Source of the DNA: Diphasiastrum complanatum
Lineage: Eukaryota; Streptophyta; Lycopodiopsida; Lycopodiales; Lycopodiaceae
DNA: 64,000 nt
Assembly (NCBI GenBank): GCA_029204225.1
Contig: CM055113.1
Span: 13,526,906-13,590,905 of the forward strand
Reading direction: 5' to 3'
Both the position numbers and the translations under genes were made by a program. Positions 11,540 through 23,850 of this stretch are shown piece after piece. Numbering within the stretch: the stretch's first letter is position 1; the number at the start of each line of letters is the position of its first letter. The notes under the pieces are model-generated. The model saw only the letters and a list, made by a program, of their open reading frames with translations, was not told where the DNA came from and did no database searches.

Positions 11540-13456
11540 AATCAGAGTTGAATTCCAGAGAGGTGAAGTCAAGTGGCTATCCAAGATTCTCCACGTTTCA
11601 AATCTGACCAACAATCTGCTCTCAGTTAGTAGAATCACCGATTCAGGTCGGAGGGTCGAATTTGATATAGAAGGTTGCACAATTCTTGACAAATTTCGGA
11701 ATGTTCTAGCCTTCGGAAGAAGAAGCGACTATCTTTACGAACGCAGCCACACAGCCACTTCTGAATCAACTGATATACTGTGGCATTTCAAACTTGGCCA
11801 CCTTAACTTTAATAGTATTTAGCAAATGTCTGTTCAAAGTCTAGTACAAGATCTACCTTCTGTCAACAAGCCAACTTCTCCATGCGAAAGTTGTATTATC
11901 AACAAGCATGTTTGAAGCCCTTTCACTTCAGACTCAGTTCATACTTCCAAGGGCTTGCTAGACCTTGTACATAGCGACATTTGTGGCACGATGCAGACTC
12001 TTTTGACAGGGGGAGATCTCTATTTCCTAACCTTCATCGATAACTTCTCACGAAGGACTGCTACTTACTTTCTGTTATAAGTCTAGGCTAGTTGCCAAAG
12101 GCTTTTCCCAAATTCCAGATCTGGACTATTCAGAAACCTTCAGCCCAGTTGTCAAACATGCTTCAATCCACCTACTTCTCTGCTTAGCAGCTGCAGCAGA
12201 TTTTGAAATCCACCAGATAGATGTCCAAACCGCTTTCCTCAATGGAACCATCAAAGAAGAAATCTATATGATGCAACCAGAGGGATACGAACTCAGCGAC
12301 AAGCATCAACAACTTGTATGCAAAATCCACAAGGCATTCTAAGGGCTGAAACAGTCACCCAAAGCCTAGTTCTAGAAAATCAACGCATTTCTAATTGAGA
12401 ATGGTTTTATTCCAAACTCGACAAACTCAAATGTGTACTTCAAGTCTGTATCAAATTACTTCATCATCATCACTCTCTATGTAGATGATACATTATTATT
12501 CAGTAACAATCTAAAATTGATGAAGGAAACGAAATACATGCTGGCCCAAGAATATAAGATGATTGACATGGGTCCAGCCCACTATTGTCTTAGAATCCAA
12601 ATCCACGAGATCGACCCAACAGATTGATTTTTATCAGTCAGCAACGATATCTCAACAATGTGCTAGAAAAGTATGGAATGGCTAACTGTAAACCAAGTCA
12701 CTTTCCACTTGACCCTGGACTAAAGTTATCAAAGGAACATTCTCCTCAAACTGAGACAGAAAAGGAGGAAGTGAAACAAAACCCGTTTCAATCCATCATT
12801 GACTCACTGATGTACGCAATGATCTGCATGCGAACAGACCTTGCATATTTGATTTAGCCAGTTCCTATCAAATCCAGACTTAACTCATTGAAAAGCACTA
12901 ACAAAGGTCATGAAGTACATCCAAGCAACGAAAACTCTCAGCATCTGCTATGGAGACAACCAAACTGCATCCTTGAAGCCTACACAGATGCGGATTGGGC
13001 AGGAGATGTAGATACCAAAAAATCAACTTCTGGATTTGTATTTTCATACAACCAAGGCCCAATCTCATGGAACAAGACCTCAGTTGCATTATTATCAATG
13101 GAATCCGAATACATAGCTACCACAAATGCAACCAAAGAGGCGATATGGCTAAGGCAACTGCTTACAGACATCAAACTTGCACGAACACTCCTACAACAAT
13201 CTATTGTGGCAATCAAAGCACAATAGCGCTATTTCTCAATTTGAGATTTCATTATCGAAGCAAACATATTGAAATCATATCATTACCTTAGAGAGAAACT
13301 GCATAGCAAGGAAGTAGCATTAGTGTTCTGCAGGACAAAATACATGGCAGCAGATTACTTCACAAAGGCTAGATCTATCAAAGGAGCATCATCTCAGATT
13401 TAACAATATGTTAAATCTGAAGATCAAAGCCTTTCAGGATCCACATTAAGGGGGAG
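11540..13456 (+). pseudogene. Copia pol remnant
   Basis: Ordered pieces: a protease to GAG-pre-integrase stretch (LTNNLLSVSRITDSGRRVEF, then DILWHFKLGHLNFNSI), an integrase start (DLVHSDICGTMQTL, FLTFIDNFSRRTATYF), then an abrupt jump to reverse transcriptase (SETFSPVVKHASIHLLLCLA, QIDVQTAFLNGTIKEE, catalytic LYVDDTLLFSN near 12476) and RNase H (AYTDADWAGDVDTKKSTSGF, MESEYIATTNATKEAIW). Gag and most of the integrase core are missing, and stops and frameshifts are frequent. It resembles the minus-strand element at 53508-60061. A polypurine tract, AAGGGGGAG, at 13448-13456 leads into the 3' LTR. Confidence 0.88.
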
Positions 13457-13994
13457 TGTTAGATTTTAGTACTCAGCCTTAACAATCGTTCAAGTATGAG
13501 CATTATGAAAAATAGCCAAAGGCCGACTATATATTTCGGACCTTTGCATTTTTCCAAATCTTTGTTTTTTCATTAAAATATTTTTTAAAGGTATCTTGGC
13601 CTCTTTTGCCTTTGCATTTTTTGCACCTTTGAGAAAAAAGCGACACAGTGACCAAAATGCCTTGAAATCCATTTCAGGCCTACCTTCGAGATTTTTGCAC
13701 CTTCGAGATTTACATGATTTCTCTGTTCAAAGGCACCTTCGAGTTTTTTGCAACAGTGGCAGACCGACTTCACCAAACTGTCATCAACCCTAAAAACAAT
13801 TGGACAACTAAATATCCCAAGGGCGGTTACCTACTTTGTACATATACAAAGACTAGCGTAAATAACATTCAATACTTGTAAGATATTTTTAAGACACTTG
13901 TAAATATATATACTACTAGTTGAATCAAGCTAAATAAGTAAGATTATTATTATTATCCAAATTATCTGTAGCGTCAACGTGATCACGCTCAACA
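13457..13994 (+). repeat. 3' LTR of the Copia remnant
   Basis: Begins TGTTAGATTTTAG just after the polypurine tract and ends GATCACGCTCAACA. The 5' partner is absent, so the borders rest on the PPT and the TG...CA ends. Confidence 0.72.
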
Positions 13995-14228
13995 ATCAAG
14001 TTGAAGTTATTACTTCAAGCATTGTACTCATTGTTTGATATTAATCAGAGTGCAATTTCTGCCCCACTACTGTTTTTGTTCTATTGCACATTTGTACGGA
14101 TCATTCATCTTGAGTATTTCTACTGCTAACTGTTGCGTTTCCGTTCCTACACGCCTGCGCTCAAAGCTTCGAGCTTCCGCTGCCTGTCCTCTCGATTTGC
14201 GACAAAAACACCTACAAAGAATGTGAAG

Positions 14229-15390
14229 ACTTGCAACTAGATGTGTGGAGAAAATGAGGAGCTGTCAAGCATAATTAGTTATTGCAGATGTTCAAATGTT
14301 TTTTTCATAGATGAGAAATGTCAGTTTTATATTTTGGAGGAACCCAAATTGCGCTTCAAACCTAAGTTGGATGGTAAAGCTGTATGCATAAAAGCATATC
14401 AAAATATATTGGGAATCTCCCATGGAATGTTTTGACAAGTAATTGTTGAGGCACGTTATTCCATTGTGTACAAGTTTCATGGAAACACCGACACATTCAA
14501 GCAACATGGACATTCTTCAAAAGGGATAGCCATAATGCGTGGGATTTTGGAAAAGCATTAGTTGCCTCAACCACATCTCCAACATAAATCAAAAGATGGT
14601 GTTGTTATTTGAAAATATCATCTCCCACTCAACATGCATAAATATGACGTCTTCAAAACTATAAACACACAAATTAAAGACATGTGTATTCCTGAAGTTT
14701 CAAGATCCATGCTCGACAAGATGTGAAAACAAGAGTTTGGACATGTCAAGACTCCAACAAGACAAAGAATGTCCAAATGCAAAACATGTGACAACCTTAA
14801 AAATGCAATAGAGACAACTCCTGACATTAGGATGCGTGATTGCTATATTGCATTGAGAGGTCGTCATTTACATCATGTTTTCAATCCTAGAAAATTGTAT
14901 GCATATTGGAAAGAAGAGTCAAGATCCCATCCTGAGCAATCCTTGTGTCTTATCATTGATGGAATGGATCAAAATACAACAACATTACCCCGTTTCAATA
15001 AGACTCCTCCCAGCTGTGATGTTTGGATTGATACCTTGCATGCTCATGATAGCAATCAAGTTGCCACATCAATAATGCAAGCAATAAGAAAGGTACAAGC
15101 ATCACGTGGTAACTTACCTCCAATCTTACGTATTCAAGTTGACATGAACAAGAACAGATTTATTTTTGGTCTTTGTTGTATGTTAGTGGCTCATAACATC
15201 TTCCAAGAGAGATTTCTTTTGGTTTGGCCACACACATAAAGACATAGACGAGGTTTTTCACTATCTATTTTCAAATGATGAATGGTGAGCCAACCATGCA
15301 ATGGAAATACTATTCTAATGATGGAAACAACACATGGAGTGAACCTTTCAAATTGTTGCAGTGTGTACCTTCAAAAGATGAGCCGACGCC
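14229..15390 (+). pseudogene. DUF7869-like protein, fragment
   Basis: A coherent protein can be followed with few breaks: GKAVCIKAYQNILGISHGMF, then HKYDVFKTINTQIKDMC, MSKCKTCDNLKNAI (a CxxC pair near 14772), LCLIIDGMDQNTTTLPRF (near 14941) and, after a one-base frame change near 15221, WFGHTHKDIDEVFHYL (near 15220-15267), followed by MQWKYYSNDG. The IIDGMDQ...LP.F and GHTH.DID..F blocks recall uncharacterised transposon-like proteins of the DUF7869 type in plants and invertebrates; this is from memory, not a search. A TGA sits where TGG is expected near 14723. Function is unknown and the copy is broken. Confidence 0.55.
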
Positions 15391-15399
15391 AAGTTCCTA

Positions 15400-16395
15400 T
15401 GGCTAAAAATCTTTGATCGGTTCTAGCGAAGTCCAGAGAGCTCGGATAGATGTGCAATTATCTCACACGATCTAGGCATGATTAAAGGAAGCCTGGGGAT
15501 CAATAAATTTTAGAGAGAGAAAATGACTTTCTAGAGAGAGAAAATCCGAGAGAGAAAAAAGCGTGCTTTACCAGCTTGGGTAGAGCACTTGGTATGAGGG
15601 AAGGTGGCGAATCCCACCAATACTATAAGGGAGTGAGGGTTGCGACTCAGGACGAGCTCCAGCCTCCCTTGCTGGAATGTTGTCTTAGCGCCTGTCTTGG
15701 CGTGCCAACGCCCCGGAGACTAGGGTCGGTCACACACTTGAAATGTAACCCTCTCAGATTTATCAATAAAGTGGGATTTTTCTCAAACTGACTCTGATTA
15801 CCTTCTGGGTTTCAGTGTTCGGTAAAAGCGCCAGTTGTAAGGTCGCTTCAAACTTTTTGATCTGGCACATATAAGTTGAGGGTTGTATCCCGGGATGCCA
15901 GCAATATGCGGCTTGTGGTTCTGAGTGTTCCTTGCATGAACATGAATGGGTTAAGCTCTTGGGAATCAGGCTCTAACATGTCGGCTGAGTTGGATGGCTT
16001 GCTTGGGTGGAAGGTACCTGTTTATGGCTATCCAGTCTGGCGTGGCGCCAGGTTGGCTTCCAATGCTCGTGATGAAGCTTTCGGTTGGTTAAGTTTGATG
16101 TAAGTCAGATGACTTGCTTGAAATGGATGTTACTCGTTTGTAATGAAGCCTCGAGTTATTTAAGTTTGATGTATGTCGGGCGGCTTGCTTGGAGGGAAGT
16201 CACCCACATCGGGACCCCCGATCTGGCATGGCGCTAGGTTGGATCTCAATGTTGATTTCTGAACTTCAAATGGGTTAAGTCTGATCATTGTTGGCGAGTT
16301 GGATGCTTGTATGTCAAGTGAGTTTGGACGACAAGAGTTGAAGGCTTTGAAGCTAAGTCATGGTTCCTGGCTCCCTTTGGGATGCCTGCGCTACA
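15400..16395 (+). repeat. LTR of an unclassified retrotransposon
   Basis: The segment ends CTACA two bases before a TGGTATCAGAGC primer site. It contains AATAAA at 15765-15770 and internal imperfect repeats: GGCGTGGCGCCAGGTTGG near 16038 is echoed by GGCATGGCGCTAGGTTGG near 16225. It is GC-richer than its neighbours. The left border (a TG at 15400) is a guess and no partner LTR was identified. Confidence 0.5.
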
Positions 16396-16397
16396 TG

Positions 16398-16409
16398 TGG
16401 TATCAGAGC
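16398..16409 (+). other. Primer-binding site (tRNA-iMet type)
   Basis: TGGTATCAGAGC lies two bases past the presumed LTR end. Confidence 0.7.
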
Positions 16410-18360
16410 TGACTAGCCGGTCAGCTATGCGGATCTCACGGAAATGGCCACTGTTTGGGGTTCATCAGGACAACTGTTGTGCAAGGTGCTTCCCACAGTG
16501 TAAGCATGGGTGCGTCCAAGGTCAGGGTGGTCGACAGAACGGGGGACTTGATGAGTCAAGATGCTGCCCTTGAGATGTAAGCATGGTCAGTTCCCGCAGT
16601 TCGGACCTGGCACTGTCTGCACGTAGGACAGATGAGGCAGTGTGCTGCCATTAGGTTGGTGTAAGCACGGTCTGTGCCTTGTGGGGTGCGGGACGACATA
16701 TTCGAACTGTATGGGTTAACCATTGATACAGAAATGCTGCTCGAATTCGGGTGTAAAGCACGGGTGGTTAGCTACCGGTGCGAGGTAGCTGTCAATCGTT
16801 TAGCTATAAGGGCTATCAACTAGAGTTGGTGGGGCGTGATTGAGGCAATGTGCTGCTTAATGGTGAAAACACAGATAGTTGAATGGGTGTTTTTTGTGGG
16901 CTAATTTTGTGATCGATCTGTGTGGGCGCGACCATGCAAAGGTCCTTTGGCAGGGCTATCTCAAAGGGGGACCTTGTCTTTGTTACCTATTAGTAAACCT
17001 GCCCGAGTGTCTTGCTTGTATGTATTTGTGGTGAATCTTAGTACTCGTGCTTTGTCTGTCTTGCATGATTGCTTGTGATAGAAGGAGCTGATGGCTCGAG
17101 AAGGAACCTTTCTTTTGAAGGCTGATACCATCAAATAAAGAGGACTACAAAATCTGTGGGGCGGATTCATAGTTCAAGTACTTGCACGTGAATGACAACG
17201 AAACGACTCGATGTTTGCAAAGGATGGATGGCTAACCTGTTTCTTGGGTTAGTTTCATTTGCGACAACGCCCACTAAATGCAAGTAGGAAGTCAAAAGTT
17301 GGAAAGGGCAATTTCAGGAGAGATCTTCTGTGGACTAGTTGGTCTTCATTTGGGATGGCCACCTTCGAAACTGAAACTCACTGAGCATGGGTGATATCCA
17401 GTATCAGTTGGGTTTTTCCTCAAAGGGAAAAGACTAGGACCATCTTCAGAGATTGGCAACAAGTTAGATCAAGCCATAATTCTAGCAGATGGAAAGCAAA
17501 GTGTTGGGTTTGAGAACTCTACTCTAAGTCTGGTCAGCTGATTTTATAAGTGGAAGGGAACTATCACACACACCCCTCACTTGGTGCAAATGTTGAATGA
17601 AAGTTGATCAAAATGGGGGCAAATTCAACGCGACCTAGCCATACTCACACGAGGAGACTGGTGAACTTTGAACCTAATAAGTTGTCAAGTTTTTGTTGTG
17701 GAAAAGAAAGCTTGCTATAGGCTTTCTCTGGACCAACAATGATGAGGAGACAAAATGAGTATGCTGACTTGTGTTACGTGTAAAGCAGCTGATCAACGAA
17801 GGAACTGTGAAAGTTGAGTCTTGCACAAGAGACTTGGTACTTCAAATGGACACAAAACTAGATGTACACTTCTTGTTTTGACTGTGAGGCAATTGATCAG
17901 TGATGGAATTGTGAAATTCAAGTTTTGCACAACGGACATGGTGCTTCAAACAAATGCGAAGAGATAGTTCATATGCGAATCAAACTGGTGCGACCCCTTG
18001 GCTCTTCACAAGGTCAATGATTACATTTGGGCCGATTCAAAGACGGCTACTTCAAGCTAAGTGAGAGGTGCATTGCAGAGTACTCAATCTTTGCCTAACT
18101 TAAAGAGCCAAAAGGAAAAGTATCAAGATCAGGCTGGGACAAGGAGAGAAATCAAGGTGCGAAAGCAACAAGGCATAGAGTGGAACATAAAGTGGGCAAT
18201 CAACGATAAATCCTTTGGCTCAGGGAGCCCTAATATCTGTGTCGAACTGATCAAATCTGGAGCCCAGGGAGCTCAACACAAAAGTGCATCAAGGACAAAT
18301 CAGGAGCTCAAAGGAGTTCCAAAGTCAAAAGTCAGAAGCGACACTCAATCAATCCCTCTT
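16410..18360 (+). mobile_element. Non-coding internal region of an LTR element
   Basis: About 2 kb following the primer site, GC-richer than the flanks, with no gag or pol motif in any frame. The largest ORF (18061-18363, lysine- and glutamine-rich) is not recognised. A large retrotransposon derivative or a badly truncated element would explain it. The sharp change to AT-rich sequence near 18360 probably marks its end. Confidence 0.4.
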
Positions 18361-19697
18361 TGATCCTAGTACTCAAACTAAGATTAGGTTGATTTTTAGA
18401 TCTTGATCAAACTTACTCATATTTCAATTTAAACATAATTAGTAATTTTGTTTCGCTCTACTACTTATAGATAATAATTTAAATTTCAAACTTGTTCTAG
18501 TTCTAGATTGTCTAGACAATTCTCAGAGAGTTTTTCTTATTCAAAAAGTTTCAATCAGGCATCTTACTCTGAATTTATTCGAAATTACTTTCAAAAAAAA
18601 TCTCATTTTTGTACCACAGCTAGTTCTCTTCCGAAAGTTATGCAACCAACAGATTCTCAGATACAATATTATCCCATCACTTCACTGCCCTCCTTTTAAA
18701 GAAACTATTAATTTCTATAAATGTTAACTAAAACAACGACATATGAAAATATCCAATTCCATGAAAAGTCAGTAATGCGTGCTTTCCATAACATGATTCA
18801 CTCTATTAGAAACATGACTTTTATTTCAAATACTTTCAATTCGAGTGACAATACTATAATTCCTTTAAATCCATTAATGCAAAAGAGATATCCTAGATTC
18901 AAGAAATTGAAACACTTTAAACTCTAGATTTTTTTTGAATTCCAAGTCTATTCACACAAGTAGTAATTTATTTGATATAACAGTCTTTCAGAAGATTATC
19001 TCTTGTTGGGAAAGAATCATATAAACCAGTTTGATGTCTTATATTTGAGAAATTACTAAGAAGTAAATGATTAATTAAAAAAAAAATGAAAAATAGAGTT
19101 GAGGGCCCTTGATTTTGTAAATAGTGAGATACCACATTTGGGAGCTAGATTAAACCTCAATTTTTTTCAAAATACCCCACATTTGATCAAATGGTTTTCT
19201 TTTTCCCATATCGCGATAGGTACTAAAATACACCATTGATCATCAAATCTTTACAGTCCTAGAATTTCCTTTCCAAAATTACTGATGTCCCATACCAGCA
19301 ACTTTTTCTTCTAGAAAACTCTTAAATGTCTAATCTGATATTCTAGAGATCCACTGATCATCTAGTTGTCCTATAATCCATATAAGATTATATCTCTTGT
19401 TCCCAAAAACTGGAGAATTCGTTTTCATTTGGATGATTGGCATGCCTATCAAATGGATGCCATGAATCCACATCTGATCCTATGATCTAAACAGAAGAAT
19501 TAACATGGTCCAATATTACATTCTGATCCTTTCTGGTTAATGATAAGCTTCGAATCCCACTGGATCCAAGAGCATTAACTCTAGGGACAAGCTTCTATCA
19601 ATTAACAGATCCAATATAATCCATGTATCAGATTGCACTTCTAACATCACAATTGACAGCCAAAAATGTGGATAAACTCAATGGTTACAAAGACATA
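18361..19697. other. AT-rich region, unrecognised ORFs
   Basis: Two neighbouring plus-strand ORFs, 18508-18699 (SFSYSKSFNQASYSEFIRNY) and 18721-18927 (ENIQFHEKSVMRAFHNMIHS), are separated by about 20 bases and have a natural-looking composition, but match no family I recognise. The rest holds no gene. Confidence 0.35.
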
Positions 19698-19702
19698 GAT
19701 TA

Positions 19703-20403
19703 TGTGAAGAATTGCCAAAAATTGGCAAATCTAGCTTGATAAAAAATCATGTAGAATAGTGTAAATTGTGTACACAAGTGGGTCCCACACATGTGAGGCC
19801 ATGATGCCACATGGGAAACCCATCCTAATGTAGGTTAGGTCAAGTCAAGAGAGTTGGTCATGTCTATTTGGTGGTCATCCCTACTTTATAGGACCTACAC
19901 CTAAGTTTAAGGTGAAAATTTGACCAACTAGCTACCTACCAAGCATAACTCTAGGAAATAGACTAGGGTTTCATTTTAGGTCAAGGAGAGTGAATTAACT
20001 TCCTTATTACATGCTGGAAATCCACCTAACTTTAAGAAGGAAGTCGAATTTGCTATGTATTCCCTCTCTCCATAGTGAGAAGATAGAAAATTTTTGGAGC
20101 TCATTGGCAATCTCAAGCTAGTTCACCATGTACATTGAGTTTTTGTGATCCAAATGAAACCAAATCAATTTCTACTTGTTTCTCAGGTTGAAGGCCGTAC
20201 TACAGCCTGTAGTACACACATGTGGGCTCGGATTTCAATGTTTATCAATGCTTTTGATTGTTAATGCTTGTTGTTTGTCAAATTGCCAATCTAGATCAAC
20301 TTTTTTGTGTCTAGTTTTTTGATAGATTGTTAAGCAAGCATCCAATCACTCTTGTGGATCTTTTGTAGATCAATTTATGGTCCTAAAGTACAGTACTTTC
20401 ACA
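19703..20403 (+). mobile_element. Solo LTR with GATTA duplication
   Basis: The 701-bp segment starts TGTGAAGAATTGCC, ends GTACTTTCACA, and is flanked by GATTA at 19698-19702 and 20404-20408. Copies occur at 2640-3325 (minus) and 10632-11015 (partial). No internal region or primer site adjoins, so it is the product of LTR-LTR recombination. Confidence 0.85.
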
Positions 20404-20408
20404 GATTA

Positions 20409-23400
20409 TGAATTCAACTAAATGAATTTAATCCAAGAAATCAATATATGGTATTAAACAATTATTTACAAGGATTACCGAAATCCTAACTACAAAATAC
20501 ATTTTTCGTTCACACTTACTACAACTGATGTCCACTCTCATCCCCCCTTTAGAATTTTCAGTCCCCTGAAAATCTATTTCAGCTAAAATACTAAGAAGAC
20601 GTAACGACATTAGTAAAATTTAAAATGAATTATTGTAGGAAAAAGTATGAAACGAGTCCACTTCTATCCTATACCTGGGTTGAATCACTGATATACAAAA
20701 ATCATCTACTAGTATGAAAACAGTACTAGTCCGATCTTTTGCATATAATTCACCCTAGGATTTAACTGGAAATGAGATCAGTTTTTTAAACTTTTGATAA
20801 GCTCCTATCAATTACAATTTTTCCAATAAAATTGGACTGTTTTTTCTTGTTTTTGAATGGTTTGGCATTACTACGTTAATATTGACAAAAACTATTTAAT
20901 TTTATGAATGGAAATCCTACCAATACGATTTCAGTAACTCTTAAACTGTATCCAATCAGATTTCATTGCTCGAATAAAAAGTTTTGTCACCAGTCATTTT
21001 GTCTGGCCATTTCATATTATTTGACAATTTTTAATTCAAGTTTGATGAGTATCTTGCACAAAAGTTTACTTGCCTCATTTCTAACTATCAGTATTGATTA
21101 GAAATCTATCAGACAAGTAACTAATTTCAAATTTTAATCAAATATGAAATTCAACAGAAAAGAAAAAAATTCCATTAACTTTCAATCTGGGAGTACCATA
21201 CTCCAAAAGTTAAATTAAGAATACAATAAAAACTGCCAGCAAATTCATTGTAGTTCCTTTTGTCAATTTTAAATGATCTATAACTGAAAAATAATTTAGC
21301 CTTAGTGAAAACACATTGACCAACTATGACTGATAAACTCAGTTTAGTCAATTCACTAATCTAAACTGATTCCAAAGATCACGGAAAAATGACCAAAATT
21401 TTGATTGTTTAAAAAAACTTGATTTTTGGTTACTTTACATAATTCAAAAAATTCTGACGAAATACTCTTAGTACAAAAGGCAATTGAAATCAAAAAATCA
21501 AAATACTATTTGATTTCTAATGTCACTAAACCAATGTCTAACTGGCATGCAAAGCACACTACATCGGTTAGAAAACGTTATTATGGAATTTTTTTATGTA
21601 AACTTCAGTATTACGAAATTTGTCAACCAATATCACTGAAATGTGGCCCAACTGTCAGAGCACATGCATATGACCACTCAAATTGACTGTAAATCCTTCA
21701 TGCATGTTAGAATCACACTAAGAATCAACATGCAATCAATTCATGCAAGCACAGTACCGCAAACTAGGGAAATGACTGGCATGCAATCAGAAAAATTCAA
21801 AATTTTGCTCACAAAACTACCAAAATTTCAGATGGTCATAACTTTGGCTATAGCACACCGAATTGGGTGCTGTAAAGGCCAGAACAGAGGAAGACCAAGT
21901 GACCAAGATGCTTGCCACATCATCATGCCACCTAGGCTTCACATGTGTAAGATCAGAGCATCTGAAATTTTGTAGGAGGGTGCGCTTCCTCAAGGCAATA
22001 TGCTAAAAAAATGTGTAAACACCCAACCTAGCCCAAAAGTGATGTTACCAACAGCCTCAAATGGTCTATTAGACTTTCATGAAGCATTCATGCTCATCCT
22101 AAGAAGTAATATAGGTTGAGAACGAAGATTTCTTGATTTGTAGAAGTCAAAATAGCTTCAAACTTGATGAAGATGGTGCATAAGCCACCTGCCATCAATT
22201 TAAAGGTCTGATAGCTTCCTAGGAAGTTAAAAAGGAATGATAATCATGCTATAATAAAATTCAAAATGATCTCCTTACGGATTTAGAGAGATCCATCCCC
22301 CAAAAATTACCAAAAATGGTTATTTTTTGCACTTTTTTTTTACTTCCTACAAGTTCAATTGCTGGAATTCTTGGTTCTAACTTCAAGGAAAGCTTCAAAA
22401 GATTGCGATTCACCTCTTTAAAAGCTCTACATGGTGTTTTACAGCCGCTTACTATCCAACTTTATTAAAAAACAAGCAAAAATGATGATTTTTGGCTATT
22501 TTTCGATTTTTGCTTCACTATAAAGTGGAAATTCATGACATGCAACTCTTTCTCTAACACATGCAGACCAATTTACAAAATTATAGCCATCTAAGAGGCA
22601 CTTTGTTCGCACATGTGAGTCATTGGGACCAACCCAATGACATTCTACCATGTGACAAAGCTTGCTCAAGCCTGCCAATAGATTGTAATGCCGGCATTAG
22701 TGAAATTTGGCACCTACGAAATTTTCACATGCACTAAGACTTGGCCAACCACCTATTCTTCGTGCACCAGAGTATGTTTTATAGTTTTATTTGACCAAAA
22801 AAATATCAAGTTTGATTATGGGATAATGTATGAGGATGCCTCACGATGTGACGCCCGAGCAACTCAAATTTTGTGTATTAAAAAATTTTGTGGTTGTGGC
22901 TGCACTGGGCCCAAACACCAGATGTGCCTCCAAGATACGAGGTACCAACTTATATATCTCACATAAAAGAGAGCTATTAATCTCTCAAGACTTGTTGACA
23001 GTTCACCAAGATGAATAAATTGAACTAAAAAGAACTCAGACATTGGACAACATCTCAAATGTTCTTCTCATGCGAGGAATCTTAGTGACGAGACATGTGG
23101 GTTGTAATTGATAACATTTATCCATATATAAACCCACAAACCAGTCATTGAGGACTAAAGAACTGATACTAGGCCTTGGGAGTAGCATACAACTAACTAA
23201 TAAAGGGGGTTAATATATGTATATATAGAGAGAGAGAGAGAACAATTTGCAGTTGAAAATTTGATGATTCTTGCATCATGCAGAAATTGGAAAATTGATG
23301 ATTTTGTGTTGGACCTGAGCGGTGGTGATGGGAGCAAGGTAGTGATGAGACTGGGCTAGCAAAATGCCCTAAAAGAAAAAAATGACGTGTGTATTGAAAA

Positions 23401-23555
23401 GCCGATGGGTTTGAAAGCTTTTTTTATGAATCCCTAAATCCTAAAACATTGCAGTCCATATTTGTGTAAAACAACATTTATTCAAGTCAAGTTTTTTAAG
23501 GTGGGAGTAAATTATGTTAACAAATAACAATTGACACTTATGCTCTTCTGCAGTA
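20409..23555. other. AT-rich DNA, no recognised gene
   Basis: ORFs are short and on both strands (for example 21426-21686 and 21643-21975, plus). None carries a motif I recognise, and no LTR borders or splice-joined exons were found. A GA-rich run lies at 23226-23241. Confidence 0.4.
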
Positions 23556-23559
23556 GCAA

Positions 23560-23850
23560 AACTTGCCTATTTTTCACCTAATCCTGGGGAAGTACATTGA
23601 ATGGCTGCAGAAAGAGTTCTGAGATAATTGAATGGAGCTCCTCATATTGGGCCTGTATACTCCGGGATTCAACGATCACCGGTGTAGACTCAGATGGGGC
23701 TGGAGATTTGGACAAACGTAAAGCTATTTCAGGACACATATTCATGCTGTGGAGGAGCCAGAGTAGGTTTGTACAACAGTCAGAATACTTTTGTTGCGTT
23801 GTTGGTCAACAGAAGCTAAATACAATGCAACCTGTTGGACGTAACTGTTA
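23560..23850 (+). pseudogene. Copia RNase H fossil
   Basis: TGVDSDGAGDLDKRKAISGH parallels the Copia RNase H signature (D-D-WAGD.D.RKS.SG seen in this window at 12980 and 55090), followed by a degraded SQSRFVQQSEYF region. It is isolated, and no other part of the element was found around it. Confidence 0.65.

Noticed and set aside
18361-22000. Possible integrated pararetrovirus
   Set aside because: The composition and small ORFs raised the idea, but no reverse transcriptase, protease or movement-protein motif could be seen.
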